A stretch of DNA of 51,592 nucleotides from Globomyces pollinis-pini (Eukaryota > Chytridiomycota > Chytridiomycetes > Rhizophydiales > Globomycetaceae). A program made the translations under genes and the position numbers. The notes under the pieces were generated by a model. That model searched no databases. It was not told where the DNA came from and saw nothing but the letters and a program-made list of their open reading frames with translations. Shown piece after piece: positions 1 through 11,800 of this stretch. The stretch covers positions 504-52,095 of the forward strand of contig MU621207.1 in the NCBI GenBank assembly GCA_025399215.1, written 5' to 3'. Position 1 is the stretch's first letter, and each line of letters opens with the position of its first letter.

Positions 1-168
1 AATTTAGATAGGAATTAAATGTTTATATTAATTGATTTACGGATATGGTACAATGATTCACGGGGTAGTTTGGCTACACTCTTGAAACTTGTGTCACTTT
101 TGAGCCACTCGGTTTATAACTTTTGAAGAACTGTTACCAATTAATTATTTGTGTTGGATATAAAGCTA

Positions 169-1623
169 ATGCAGCAATTCAACGACTTGTCTTCAAAATT
201 ATCAAATGTTGGCTTGCTTCATCAAAAGAGAATTCAACGCTCAAAAGAGTCTAAACATCAATCACATTCTAGAAACTCTTCAGTATCAAACCCTATAATA
301 TTCGATTTAACGGAAACTCCTTCTTCCTCTTTGTCTACAGATACCGCCCTATTTTTGGCTACCTTATTCAAACCTGTTGCTTCTTCCTCTTCTTCTTCTA
401 TCCTAAAACCTACTCCAACTCTCTCAAACTTACACTTGGACTTGGCTAATGTTGCTCAAAAAGTATCAAAATTGCCTAAAAAAGTATCATTTAGTGATAC
501 TGTTCTTGTTTACCCTCACCCTCAAAACACAACTTCTGCTTCTGATGACGATGTCTCTCAAGTATCGGATATCTCTCTAGATTCTAATAACGAAACATGG
601 ACCTCTTCTCCTACCATCTCTTCCCAACCTGCCTCTCCTTCTCCTCCGTCGCCTAGAGTTACGTCTCAATCAGCTTCGCCTCTGCCCCTATTTTACTCTT
701 CTTCAATTGCCAAAAAACACAACTCTTGGAATGGCTCCGATTTCTCACTGGATGCTATAAATCAATCTTCATCAACCAATCAGAAACCATTTACAAATCA
801 TTCTGAATCACACCTTCAAACCCCCAAGCAACCAGATAATCGTAGTCCTTTAAATTCTACAAATCATTCAGTGCAATCTGCAAAACAGTCATTAGGAGAC
901 AATCAGAGGCTATCATTAACAAACAATCGATTTGCTCAACGCACTTCTTCCTTGCTTAAATCATATCAACAGACTGGTAAATTCCCCCAAGAAAAACCGA
1001 GACCTAAATCAGAATTCTTTATTCATTCTGATTTACCTCTTTACTTCTCTTCCTTTTCTGATCTTAGCACTGTGGATACAGCTACCCCTATAACATCAAC
1101 CATGAATACTAGTGATACTGCTATTCATTCAAGCTCTAACAGTGACAGACCCCTCAAAAGTCTCACCAATACAACTACTAATAGCCCAATCAATGCAAAT
1201 ATGAATAGTTCTCTGAATACTCTTACAAACAGCTCATACAATAATATTAGCAAGACCAATAACCACAATAATTTAACCAATACCGATAGTTCTCTCAATA
1301 ATTTTATGAATTCAAACAACTCCGTTAATACTCTTACCATCAGTCCCCTAAATAATATCATCCCTACCAATAATTCGCACAGTCTATCTAACACTCACAA
1401 TCTCATAAATACACACCGCAAACACATTCCACAACCCATAACACCCATCACTGACCATACACATTTTTCACCACCCACCCCGCCCTTGAGAAACCCTACA
1501 CCCTTTCGCGCGGACTCTGATCCGACGCCGGTAGTTGTATCAGAACCTCCACAATGCGAAACGGTATTGACTAGTGTAACACAACTACAACCTATTTCTA
1601 TCCAATATTCGTCTTTCTATTAG
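169..1623 (+). CDS. Ser/Thr/Asn-rich low-complexity protein with PP1-docking-like motif
   Basis: This is a single open frame of about 484 codons. I chose the first in-frame ATG (169); the frame stays open 18 bases upstream but has no ATG there. The protein is almost entirely disordered. It has poly-Ser tracts, Pro/Ser blocks, and from about residue 330 an Asn/Ser/Thr/Leu-rich stretch of loose repeats (NSSLN, NTLTNSS-like). The one ordered-looking segment is KKVSFSDTVLVYPHP near residue 110. It contains a K-V-S-F match to the RVxF-type docking motif for protein phosphatase 1, in a context seen in many fungal regulatory proteins. I do not recognise an orthologue. A regulatory or scaffold role with a phosphatase is inference only. 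No intron is needed, which is uncommon in this window. Confidence 0.6.
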   Translation: MQQFNDLSSKLSNVGLLHQKRIQRSKESKHQSHSRNSSVSNPIIFDLTETPSSSLSTDTALFLATLFKPVASSSSSSILKPTPTLSNLHLDLANVAQKVSKLPKKVSFSDTVLVYPHPQNTTSASDDDVSQVSDISLDSNNETWTSSPTISSQPASPSPPSPRVTSQSASPLPLFYSSSIAKKHNSWNGSDFSLDAINQSSSTNQKPFTNHSESHLQTPKQPDNRSPLNSTNHSVQSAKQSLGDNQRLSLTNNRFAQRTSSLLKSYQQTGKFPQEKPRPKSEFFIHSDLPLYFSSFSDLSTVDTATPITSTMNTSDTAIHSSSNSDRPLKSLTNTTTNSPINANMNSSLNTLTNSSYNNISKTNNHNNLTNTDSSLNNFMNSNNSVNTLTISPLNNIIPTNNSHSLSNTHNLINTHRKHIPQPITPITDHTHFSPPTPPLRNPTPFRADSDPTPVVVSEPPQCETVLTSVTQLQPISIQYSSFY

Positions 1624-1736
1624 TCTCGTAGTTTTCTATTCTGTCTATAAATATAATTCTTTTTTAAAAAATACCTTTTCCAAATGTAAATAAAACCATA
1701 AAGGATAAACTATCATATATTAAAAGTCGACTCCAA

Positions 1737-3567
1737 TCAACCAGTCTTGATTTTTTTAACAGACACGGGAGTTTCAATGGATTTGCGTTTCCCACTCTCA
1801 TCATCACCATCCGCCGTCCTTCGTTTGGTTTTCGTAAAAGTATCAACCCGAATCAGTCCAAAACGGGATTCCTCTGGATACTGGAATCCATCCGCACTCA
1901 CCCCCTTCTGCCTTTTGTTTTTGAACGTCGAATATTGTTGTGATAACACTGCTGTGTCAATCGTCCCTGCTGGCCACAGCGATACCATCTACAATCAATA
2001 AAAATAGTTTTACCTTCATGTAAACGGCTTTACGTACATTCAGTTCATTATAGATTGGTGTTTCTTTGTTTAACCGTCTATTGTTAATGTTAAGATAATC
2101 AAACTTCATTTCATTGTCCATTTCCGCCATTTCCCATTCAAGACAAAGAATATTCCAAATCAGGATACGAGTGTGTTCATCGAACCGGTACTTTTTACCT
2201 GGCGTGTCCTAATGTTAATAATGGTGTATACAGGTTCAGTGGTGGGATTTAATGGGGTCACAATTTCGGTAATGTTTTGGTCAGCACATGTTTGTGAAAC
2301 ACGTTCGCCAAGAGATTCATATAGAGTTGGTAATAGATGTTTGAATTGTGAGAGGCGGTTGGGATAGACGCTACGACTGGCCAATTTCTAGTTATGAGTG
2401 ACGAAAAGAGTTACCCTCATGGTAAATGTATTATAGGGTAAGATGGATGTGACATGTGCAAAAAATGTATCGTTTAGGACTCCATAATCCATGGCAGTGA
2501 CGACGCAAGATTGGAAGAGTGGTTTAAGTTGTGATGGGAAATGGCTTTTGACTGTGAAATCGGCCATGAATCTCGCATTTCGGAGAAGCTGAAGTTGATC
2601 AAGTAGTGGGATGGGTAACGGACCCTATGGTCAGTGAGGTTATTTACAAGTGAAGGGTCCGCGACGGGTACGGCTGGAGTAGATAGATCAATGGTGCTAG
2701 GTTTCTTGTCAAGTTTAGGAGTACTCGCTTTAGTTGGTTTTTTCTTTGTAGATTTTGTGGTGGATGATGGTTCAAGTTTCTTTTTCTTGCTGCCTGGTGT
2801 TTGTGATTTGCTAGGTTCATCATCGATTACAATCACATCTGTTCTATTACTTTTCGGTGTTTCCAAGTCCTTCTTTTTCAAATTCTTCCCTTCTTCTGCC
2901 TTCTTTTTACCCGATTTCTTCACTTTATCCTTTTTAGGTGATTCCTTTTCCTTCTCCTTTTCCTTATCTTTCTCTACTTCCCCATCTTGTTCCAAAGCAT
3001 CAATCTTCACCGGCTTCACAATCGCATTTGCACTCGATTGTACATTCACCAACCCAGCATTCTTCAATTTAGCAGATTCACTACCATCAACAACAATAAT
3101 TTGTTACGTGTTTTCAAATAATGTATCAACACTACCCTTCCAAGCAAAAAATCCAAAATCCCATGTAGGTGGTTCATCACAATCTTCCAATTCATTTGCA
3201 AACATTTCGGAATCATCTATAAAATCATCTTCTGCATCATATTCATCTTCCGGGTTCAATTTCTTTCTCCTAGTCTTTACAACCTACAAAATCAATCATG
3301 ATGATATACGGGTAGGTTAGTATCACTGGTATTATTTTCAGGAGAATGATCTAGGATTTCGACCACTGATTGTACATTAAGTTCATTATCAATTTGAGGA
3401 TTTGATTTTTGAATTTGTAGGGTATGATGTCTGACTAAATCAGCATAATTGAATATATTCTGTCTTGGATTAGTTGGATCTAATTTTATTTGGAGACGGA
3501 TGGATTTGACTTGTAAATTGGGTTCTTCCACTTGTTCTGATCCTTCATGGTGTTCTTCACCCGTCAT
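1737..3567 (-). CDS. Hpc2/ubinuclein-like subunit of the HIR histone H3-H4 chaperone complex
   Basis: The gene reads right to left from an ATG at 3567. The second exon holds the ubinuclein/Hpc2 signature YDAEDDFIDDSEMF (about 3200-3250), the short domain that contacts the HIRA/Hir protein. It is followed by a Lys/Glu-rich basic linker (about 2700-2960) and a conserved helical middle domain (about 2390-2640, including MDYGVLNDTFFAHV), as in UBN1-type proteins. The family acts in replication-independent H3-H4 deposition in the nucleus. Inferred introns are about 26 nt (ending before VVKTRKKK), 27 nt (between 3050 and 3110), one near 2590-2625, 27 nt (about 2385-2411), 23 nt (2209-2231) and 25 nt (about 1990-2015). 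The C-terminal exon ends in a basic tail (KRKSIETPVSVKKIKTG). The domain call is firm; exact exon edges are by eye. Confidence 0.8.
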
Positions 3568-4528
3568 GTTTTTTTAAAAAAATAAAGAGGATCTCTAAAG
3601 ACTTTTTTTTGAATCATGGATGAAGTTGAAGGTTATTAGGCTTGTTAGTGAGATGGTTATTGATTGAGTATGTGATGGTGTACTCTTTATCCCAATCACC
3701 TTATCAATTTGTTTGTCTTTGTCTTCATCTCAGGTTGGTTCAAAACTTGTTTCCAATCTTTGGAAATCTTGAAATAAAAGCAAAACTTGATTCAAATTAA
3801 GTTTATCTAATAGCTCAATTTACACGCTAGTTGGGCGAATGCATATAGATCTACTGCTTATGGGTTACTCTGCTCTCTGTTCGTGTACCAACGCTCAATC
3901 AAGTTTTTCAATATGAAAATTTTCACACACCCACTAAATATCTCGTGAAATTAAATACCTATTTAGCTTTCAGACGTTAAATTGTAAATTGGTCTGCCAT
4001 GGAACTGGTATTGCTATTGAAATGATTTTTGCAGTCATTTACAAAAGTGAATTGCTAAAAGAACCGCATAGATACAATGGTGTGATGCTCTAGCATCAGT
4101 CAGAACAATTAAAAACTGAATTGCTTAATTCATCCTTTCCTTAATATTCTTTCCCTATCAACAGGACAATCTTTGGCTCATTTGCCAAAGACGATAGTCC
4201 ATTCTTTACAACACAAACAACTATTAAGACATTCGTGAATAAAATCCAAATCAACATGAGTCTATCGAATATGATGTGGTTTTGAATACCAGTAATTTCA
4301 AATCCATGTGACATTATAATGAAAAACACGTTAACTAAAAGGCATGCAAAAAGACCCTCATTTCTCCATCCACACAACAAGACCCCAGGCTTCCATAAAT
4401 GTCTCAACTCTTCCTTCATTGCCTCATGCTCCACAAACAGGCAACGTAGTTTCATTACATGGTGTTTCAAACAGTTTGTGGCTTTAGTGGTTTTGTACTT
4501 CAATGTGTGTTCTACTAATTTTTCACTA
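3568..4528. other. Non-coding or uncertain stretch between the Hpc2-like gene and the next gene
   Basis: No convincing gene lies in most of this stretch. It contains the divergent promoter area of the Hpc2-like gene (poly-T and AT-rich just upstream of 3567). Its right part (4141-4560) has an open frame on the minus strand with two hydrophobic segments that overlaps the upstream end of the next plus-strand frame. Neither is supported by recognisable homology, so I leave the assignment open. Confidence 0.4.
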
Positions 4529-5767
4529 ATGATGCTTGATGAGGAACAAGATACTGTCATATTAAAAATGATGGGAATTGATGAAAATAATGATACTCCT
4601 GTATGCTACTATGTGGTGTCCTTGGCAATTCTACGCTTATTCCCTCTCTCTTACTTGAATGATATATTTCCATTTGGAATTGTCGCTGGAACTTTCTTGA
4701 CTGGTCATGAAATAAAGGATATTATGGCTTCAGTCTTACCAACATCCTCGTCTTCCAATGAAGTCTTCATGTCACCCACTCCACTCTCTGGGATTAGAAA
4801 CAGACTTAGTATGCATTCAATGGCCGAAAGTGATACTGGAATGGATATTGATGGACCTGATGATTCTCATATGGATGATATTGATGATCATTCTGATTTT
4901 GATTCATTGGATTTTAATACTACTTTTAAAGTTTTATTTGAACGATTTGAAACCTTTGACCAACATATTCTGGATGGCATCGTCAACAAAAAGAGTCTGC
5001 TCATGCGTAATGAACTGGACTTGTTCCAATACCTTGGAAAGTACTTTCAATCCTATGTGTTTCATGATATTGCCAAAACTGAAAATATCCCTTTACCCCC
5101 TATTGGTCTACAAGCAGGAATTCCTGGTAGATTTGATTTTGATTGCCGAGAATTCATGTTTTTAAAGGAACAAATGGATATGTTTCTTGTCCCTCAAGAA
5201 CCAAAACCACATACTGGTAGTTTGGCCATAAATTTGAATCCATTGGATGCAGCCAAAAAAACCATTGCTGAAGCATGTCAAGAATCGTTACATATCGCTG
5301 CAACCACTGTCCAATGGGGGATTGTAGAGACGAATGCGAAAGCAGTGGCGATTCTGGAAAGTCTTGAAAGAAATGGATTTATATCAAAAGATTATCAGTG
5401 GGATCATCGACAAGTATTACAAAATAAGAAAACGGTAAATAGTTTTTGTATCATTCCAATTTCATCCATTGCGAATCCAAGAATGCCATCCAGTGATACG
5501 TTAACAGAAACTCCAGAAGGAGATGTTAACCCTCTGATTACCCAAGTAACCAATAACGGCAAGACTGGCAAATCCATAGAAAGTTGTATAAATGAAAGAG
5601 AACCGTTCAAACAATGTTGGTGGCAACAAGTACCTATAATTCAAACACAGATTACAGTTGATGAAGGTGGATTACTAAGAAGAAGTCGGACAAACGAGTT
5701 TGTGATGACCATTGGTACTCTATGGATTCGTCGAACTTGGACAGTAGAATTTAGTATTTTGAATTAG
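4529..5767 (+). CDS. Protein of unknown function, acidic central region
   Basis: This is an open frame without needed introns. The frame stays open upstream to an ATG at 4319, but those ~70 codons are Cys/His-rich and atypical, so I prefer the MMLDEEQDTV start at 4529. The first ~60 residues include a hydrophobic patch (YYVVSLAILRLF, FGIVAGTF) that looks like a folded core rather than a clear membrane helix. An acidic Asp/Met stretch follows (DIDGPDDSHMDDIDDHSD, around residue 115), then a predicted helical region (about residues 130-300). The C-terminal ~80 residues contain CWWQQVPI and a basic RRSRT segment. I do not recognise a family. Length is about 412 aa from the preferred start. No neighbour relationship suggests a role. 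Confidence 0.6.
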   Translation: MMLDEEQDTVILKMMGIDENNDTPVCYYVVSLAILRLFPLSYLNDIFPFGIVAGTFLTGHEIKDIMASVLPTSSSSNEVFMSPTPLSGIRNRLSMHSMAESDTGMDIDGPDDSHMDDIDDHSDFDSLDFNTTFKVLFERFETFDQHILDGIVNKKSLLMRNELDLFQYLGKYFQSYVFHDIAKTENIPLPPIGLQAGIPGRFDFDCREFMFLKEQMDMFLVPQEPKPHTGSLAINLNPLDAAKKTIAEACQESLHIAATTVQWGIVETNAKAVAILESLERNGFISKDYQWDHRQVLQNKKTVNSFCIIPISSIANPRMPSSDTLTETPEGDVNPLITQVTNNGKTGKSIESCINEREPFKQCWWQQVPIIQTQITVDEGGLLRRSRTNEFVMTIGTLWIRRTWTVEFSILN

Positions 5768-6032
5768 ATTGGTCGCACCTCTCAATAGAATAAACAACTA
5801 TCTATTTTCAATTATTTCAACTTCTTGGTACTTCTACCGATATCTATAATAACTTTTTTAATGCAGATATAAGTAATAACGTTTTAAAGCATACTTTAAT
5901 CCACTCCATCAAATGGCTGATTCAATGTAACAAAGTCTCCGTTACTAGAATCTTCGTTCCGTTTCCTCGCCTTCACGTGTACGGGAATCACCATTTTTCC
6001 GTTTTTGACCAACTTTTCTTTTCATCTTGAAA

Positions 6033-6800
6033 ATGTCCCTCGTTAAAATCCAACAAAAAGCTCCTCATTTCTCTGCACCAGCTGTAGTCGATGGTGAATT
6101 CAAGACAGTCTCTCTTGATCAATACAAGGGAAAGTATTTGGTCTTGTTCTTCTATCCTTTAGGTAATCTCTTGTGTTGACTCATCTTGTAGATTGGACTT
6201 TTGTCGTATGTCCTTTGATTCTTATTCACCTATAGTGTCCTACTGAAATCATTGCCTTCAGTGATCGTGTTGCCGAATTCAAAAAATTAAACTGTGAAGT
6301 AAGTTCAAATCTTTATTGATTGGAATTGAATGCACTTTTACCTTAAACGATATGCAGTATTAATTGTTTATATAGGTTGTCGGTTGTTCCATCGATTCCA
6401 AATTCTCCCACTTTTCTTGGATCACTACCTCCCGTAAAGATGGTGGTCTTGGAAACATGCAAATCCCTCTTCTTGCTGATGTCACCAAGCAAATTGCCCG
6501 TGATTACGGTGTCTTGATTGAAGAAGGTGAAGATGCTGGTTTGGCTGCTCGTGGTACCTTCATCATCGATGATAAGGGTAACGTTCGTGTTGCACAAGTC
6601 AATGATCTACCAATCGGTCGTTCCGTCGATGAAGTCCTTCGTCTTCTCGAAGCCATTCAATACCATGCCAAACATGGTGAAGTATGTCCTGCTGGTAATT
6701 ATCTTTTTGATATTGATTCTATTTAGGTTGGAAGAAAGGTGATTTGACCATGAAGGCCGACCCAAAAGGTTCCAAAGAATATTTCTCCAAGGTAACCTAG
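6033..6800 (+). CDS. Typical 2-Cys peroxiredoxin (thioredoxin-dependent peroxidase)
   Basis: The gene encodes a 199-aa peroxiredoxin in five exons: 6033-6162, 6192-6205, 6236-6298, 6376-6694 and 6727-6800. The second exon is only 14 nt. The spliced protein has the peroxidatic motif FVCPTE with Cys49, the [13 protein letters not shown] segment, and the resolving-Cys motif EVCPAGW with Cys173. The C-terminal tail ends [10 protein letters not shown], the helix typical of eukaryotic Tsa1/PRDX1-type enzymes that are prone to overoxidation. It should reduce hydrogen peroxide and alkyl peroxides in the cytosol using thioredoxin. No targeting peptide is seen. Introns are 29, 30, 77 and 32 nt; the 77-nt one is the longest without an internal AG|GT junction in this window. 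The gene converges on trpE, with 141 bp between stops. Confidence 0.95.
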
Positions 6801-6941
6801 CAACACCATAATGTTTAGGCTAATTAGCGTAAATGGCCTGATGCATTGAATCATTCAAACAGCAATAAAAAATTGAAAAAATAGTGATTTGTTGTAGATA
6901 AATTCAATTAGAGTTAAGTAATGTTGAGGATGTATATGAAT

Positions 6942-8535
6942 TTATTGATAAAAGGCCTCTGCCATCTCAATGGCGACGACGTTTGATTTCAACTTGTTTA
7001 TGGTTTCTTCATACTCAGCTTGAGGATCTGAATCATGTACAATTCCCCCACCAGCTTGCAAATACACATGGCCATCCTTGAAAAGCATTGTACGAATTGC
7101 AATGCAGGTATCAATACCACCTGAATAACCAAACGATCCAACGGCACCTGCATAAACTCCTCGTTTTTCTTTTTCCAATTCGTAAATAATCTGCATTGCA
7201 CGTACTTTTGGAGCTCCAGACACTGTCCCAGCAGGGAATATTGACCGAAATGCATCAAATGGTGTACAACCTTCGCGAAGTGTACCCGAAACATTACTGA
7301 CAATATGCATTACATGGGCATAACGTTCAATATGCATTAATGAATCTACAGTGACAGTTTTCGGATCACAAACTCGATTCACATCATTTCGACCTAAATC
7401 TACCAACATGACATGCTCTGATCGTTCTTTTAAATCCGAAATGAGATCTTTGGCTAATTCTATATCCTCTTCTTCATCCTTTCCACGTTTACGTGTACCT
7501 GCAATTGGATGCATATAAACTTCATTATTTTCTACTTTGACCAGCATTTCTGGTGATGCACCAACCTAGTGATTAACATGATTATTCCTTACCAATTGAA
7601 AGGTCCCGAAATCTACGTAAAACATGTATGGAGAGGGATTAACGGTGCGTAATTTTCTATATGCATTGAAAGGATGTAGATTTGTTCGTTTTTTGAGACG
7701 CTGTGATGGAACGGTTTGAATCACATCACCAGTTACAATAAAATCTTTAATTTGACTGACAAATTGTTTATAACCTTAATATACATCAATATGATAACTA
7801 TTTGAATACCTAAATCATTAAGAATTCATATTCTAAACCTTTCTCTCCCACGTTTGAAATTGGTTCTGAAGTAATCATTGGTCCTTGTTCTGGAACAGGA
7901 GTATTTGGATCATCCAATAAATTTTCAATTTCATTAATGGCATTTACTGCTTTCGTGTATGCAATTTCAATTTCTTTTGGTGATGCATTATCACTAAACA
8001 TAACGTTTGAGACCACTTTAATGACACTAAACAAATGGTCGAAAACAACAACGGTATCACACATCATTAATACAGCATCTGGTATTTTTAAAGTGTCTTT
8101 AGCATTGCATTTAGTAGTTGGTTCAAAATATTGTACACAATCATAGGAAATAAAACCAACAGCTCCACCTAACATTTAAGAATCTGATAAGATATACCAG
8201 TAAAAGAAGGTAGATTATCAACATTCACATATCTAACTTTGGACAATTCTTTTTCAATATCAATAATTGGATCCCCATCGAATCGATTTAAAACTTTCCT
8301 AGGTTCTACAATTGTTACTATACAACAAGATACTATTTCCAATAAACGAATATCTAGCAATTTTCTCACCACCCAATATTGATTCCAATAGAAATGAATT
8401 TACCATTGAATGTTTTGTTAATTTCAAATAAGCTGAAATTGGAGTGACTAAATCATTCTTTAATTGTTTAAATATTGGGATGGTGTTTCCTTTTGATTTC
8501 AATTCAAGTATTTGATTTAAAGACAGTGAAATCAT
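6942..8535 (-). CDS. trpE: Anthranilate synthase component I (chorismate-utilising)
   Basis: The exons 8535-8334, 8305-8198, 8168-7839, 7774-7593 and 7565-6942 splice into a 481-aa protein matching anthranilate synthase component I along its length. Seen are the N-terminal LLES..ARYSFIG segment, [68 protein letters not shown], and a C-terminal [12 protein letters not shown]. The enzyme converts chorismate to anthranilate, the first step of tryptophan synthesis, with a glutamine amidotransferase partner encoded elsewhere. The LLES motif belongs to the tryptophan feedback site, so feedback control is likely. The third intron (7775-7838) is a two-unit tandem intron. Reading its first unit as coding would introduce an in-frame stop. 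The organism is therefore probably a tryptophan prototroph. Confidence 0.95.
7775..7838 (-). other. Tandem two-unit intron in trpE (29 + 35 nt)
   Basis: On the minus strand this intron splits exactly into a GT...AG unit at 7838-7810 and a second at 7809-7775, joined at AG|GT with no exon base between. Only removal of both restores the frame ([15 protein letters not shown]), which is the expected anthranilate synthase sequence. Confidence 0.75.
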
Positions 8536-8883
8536 GGTAGTATGGAAAAAAGTTGAAATTGATCATCACCATCGATACCCAATTCACCAAGAATGGATAA
8601 TTGTTAATATAGTGATAACCTGTGATGGTTGAATTTATTATCAAAGTCTTTACCAATATCATGATTTGACATATGTAAACACGTTGATAATTCAACAATT
8701 TAACTACTTGTAAAATACTTGCTATTAATAATTCAAATATACTAAGCAAACAAATACGATAGAATGGTGTATCAAATCACGATATTTCAATGATGTCATT
8801 CATCATCCAGTTGCGTGTAAATCTTTACTTTTAGTCAATCAACGTTGTATAAATCAATTTATACGTCATGAATAAATCTAGTA
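8536..8883. other. Divergent promoter region trpE / carboxypeptidase
   Basis: This is AT-rich intergenic DNA between two divergent genes. No recognisable gene, repeat or named regulatory motif was seen. Confidence 0.5.
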
Positions 8884-11800
8884 ATGGAAAGAAATACATC
8901 AAATCAAAAAAATCAATGGATGTCAATCCTACAATTTTATATAATCCAAGACAAAACAAACTTAATTTACCTAAAATGTAATTCCGTTTCCCTAATTGAA
9001 AGCAAATCAAAAGAAGCTAATTTAACTGCTACAAATATACCAGGTCCAATTCAAAGAATTTTATCAAATATAAATCAAATATTAGATGAAGATATTAAAG
9101 ATGATATTCCAAGCACTCAATTTAAAGAATCTTTATTGGAAAGTGTACAATCATTATCTGAACGTATGAATTCATCAAATTCATTCTCGACTCGTGATGA
9201 AAACAATGTATTGATTTCTGAAATATCAAGATTATCTTTCACGTCAAATTCAGATGTAGTAGATACTGAAGAATCGGATAGTGTTACTGGTATGAATGAT
9301 TCTTAATTAGTAGGTGATATTGCTCCTAAAACACCCTTATCCAATGAACTGAAACGTAGAGTTATTAGAAATTGTCTGGATTTGAAGAGATTACTGGATA
9401 AAGAGAGTATACCCATTTTGACTGGTATCCGAGTACATTGATTAACTACTTTAGATTCTCCCATACAAAAAACCTTGTTTTCTAAATCATCTCCTAATAT
9501 TACGGTACTTTTCCGTTGTCTAAAGGTACCTTTTCACTTCATCTTACAAGATTAGGAGTTTTCTGATGTGGATACCACTGTGGTTATTACAAATTTAATA
9601 GTGCGTTTAGTAAACTTTTGTGAAGGATCAGCTGCCAATATTTCTTTAATGGCTAAAAAGAATCTATGTCCAATATTGCTACAAACGGTTTATTCCATAC
9701 ATCAAGAACATTACAATTTATCTCTAAGCACCTATTCAATTTCTTCAAATATGAACCAACGAATTGATGAGGTTTACTCAAACTCTTTTCAATTATTGGC
9801 CAAATTGGCAAAATATGGTAAATGAATTAATTGTCTGGTTTACATTTAGAACCTAAAATTTCACTTCTAGCAAGGTAACTGATTATTAACGTTAAACTCC
9901 AGAATCCACGGAACTGTAAATATCGCCATCAAAACGTTAAGACGATGTGTGGAGAAGAGGGATAATAATTTGATGATGTCGTGTTTTAACATGTTGAAAA
10001 TATTTGCATCAAAGAATGGTAAAGTGACTTATCTGTATTAAATCACAATAGATAATAACTTGATGACAATACAAAAAAGCAATTTAATTCCTCTCATAGA
10101 AACTATTTTGAAGAATAACAATCAACAGTTACATATCGGAAAGATGGAAAACGTACTAGAGCTTTTGGCATTAATGGCCAAATCAAGTAATCAATTATTC
10201 TTTAATTCGTTTTATTTAGAATCATCAGCACAAGATTTAATCAAAACTTTTGGAATGAAATTCTTTTTGGTCAATTGCACTTCACTATTTGAAGCCGTAC
10301 AAAAAGCCAGTTTGAAAGTGATACGAGCTTTGAATGAATTTGGTATATTTCACTACTTTCATATATCTAGATTTTGGAAAAAAGGCATTTGAACATTCTG
10401 ATGGATCCAAAGTCTTATCGGAATTATTAAATATGCTTCTGCAATGTAAGTTCAAATATTTCAATCTTACGATTAAGCAACGGATTCCTCGAATATGTCA
10501 CTAACATCTGTTAATTCATTATCGTCGTTACTAGTAGCAGCATTGAGATCTGCCGCTGGACAGACAGATTTACCATTTCTGGATCATTATAAATTAAGAA
10601 CATTTCCGTTACCAGAGACCAAAAATCTCGTTGAAAACGATAAACGAAGTAATGACGATTCTGTTATGGGAAAAGAATCTAAATTTTCCTCTACTGAAGC
10701 TTATGAAAAATATTTGGCAGAATCAAACAAGAATGATTGTCGTCCAAAAACATCCCCAAATGAAACTGGATTGGCAAAACAGTCATTAGATTTTGACTTT
10801 GATTGTGATAGTATTACTGATGATTGTGCAATGGCACTACTGGAAGGATTTTACCCTGCTATTAGAAATCCACCACAATCCATACAAGACCTAGTTCGAA
10901 TGAAACTACGGAGATTATGCACTGAATTATCTTACTTGGAAAATAAACCAATACCAAAATGTGAATCTCCAAATAGTAATATAAGCGTTCGTCATGTTCA
11001 ACCGATGGCCCCAGGAAAACATTTCGTATGCAAAAACTATGTAGGAAAAGATGCAGAACCTTTGTTACGACGAACTCCTGCTCTATTTAGGTATCGTTTA
11101 TAATAGAATCACTAATATACAGGAAAGTTATGTTTGATCAAACTGCACGAATGTTTAGCCAGAATCAAAAAGGAGTTTTAGTTTATGATGTGATGGACTA
11201 TAAAGTTGCACACGGATTGAAAGTGGACGATGGGTATTTTTGGGACCAGATATTAATCATATAGAACATTACTATTTGATTCTCGTTTTGAAAGCGGAAA
11301 TTTACAATTAGCTATAAAGGTATTTCAACGATGATTTTGACCAACCACTTAGGTTGCTCCGTATGAGTATGATTTATTGGTTCAAAGTGACATAAACTCT
11401 ATACCAGGAAAACACAATCAAGTAACTATCAAAGTGAATTAATCATAGTGGTTTTATTTTTCCGTTAAACGAATGGTTCCCAATGTGTCTTATAGATTCA
11501 ACATATTGAATTTGAGTAAACCAGCCAGTCAGTTCAACAATGGTATGCAACCGGTAATGTATTCCTTATGCGATCCATGCTGGAGACGAGTTGGAGATCC
11601 TGTCTTTTACATAAAGTAACCTAAACAGCTAATCCTGTAGAAATCACTATCGCAGAAAAGAATTAGAAAATGCCGAAACTCTGGATGGAACTGACCTTAA
11701 TACCTTCTCGACTCTAGTGTTTACGGTGTCATTCAAACACAAACATGATACATGTTACCTTGCTTATCATTACCCATATACCTATTCAGAATTACAAAGA

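Noticed and set aside
1125..1394. Leu-rich minus-strand frame
   Set aside because: It is antisense to the Ser/Asn-rich repeats of the gene at 169-1623; the Leu/Val pattern is the complement of Asn/Ser/Thr codons.
2634..3320. 228-codon plus-strand frame, Phe/Ser-rich
   Set aside because: It is antisense to the Lys/Glu-rich linker and ubinuclein signature of the Hpc2-like gene, which has clear homology.
6299..6375. 77-nt peroxiredoxin intron as another tandem intron
   Set aside because: It has an internal AG but followed by TA, not GT, so the AG|GT junction seen in the other tandem introns is missing.
7937..8146. Plus-strand frame inside trpE
   Set aside because: It is antisense to a conserved anthranilate synthase exon and has no features of its own.
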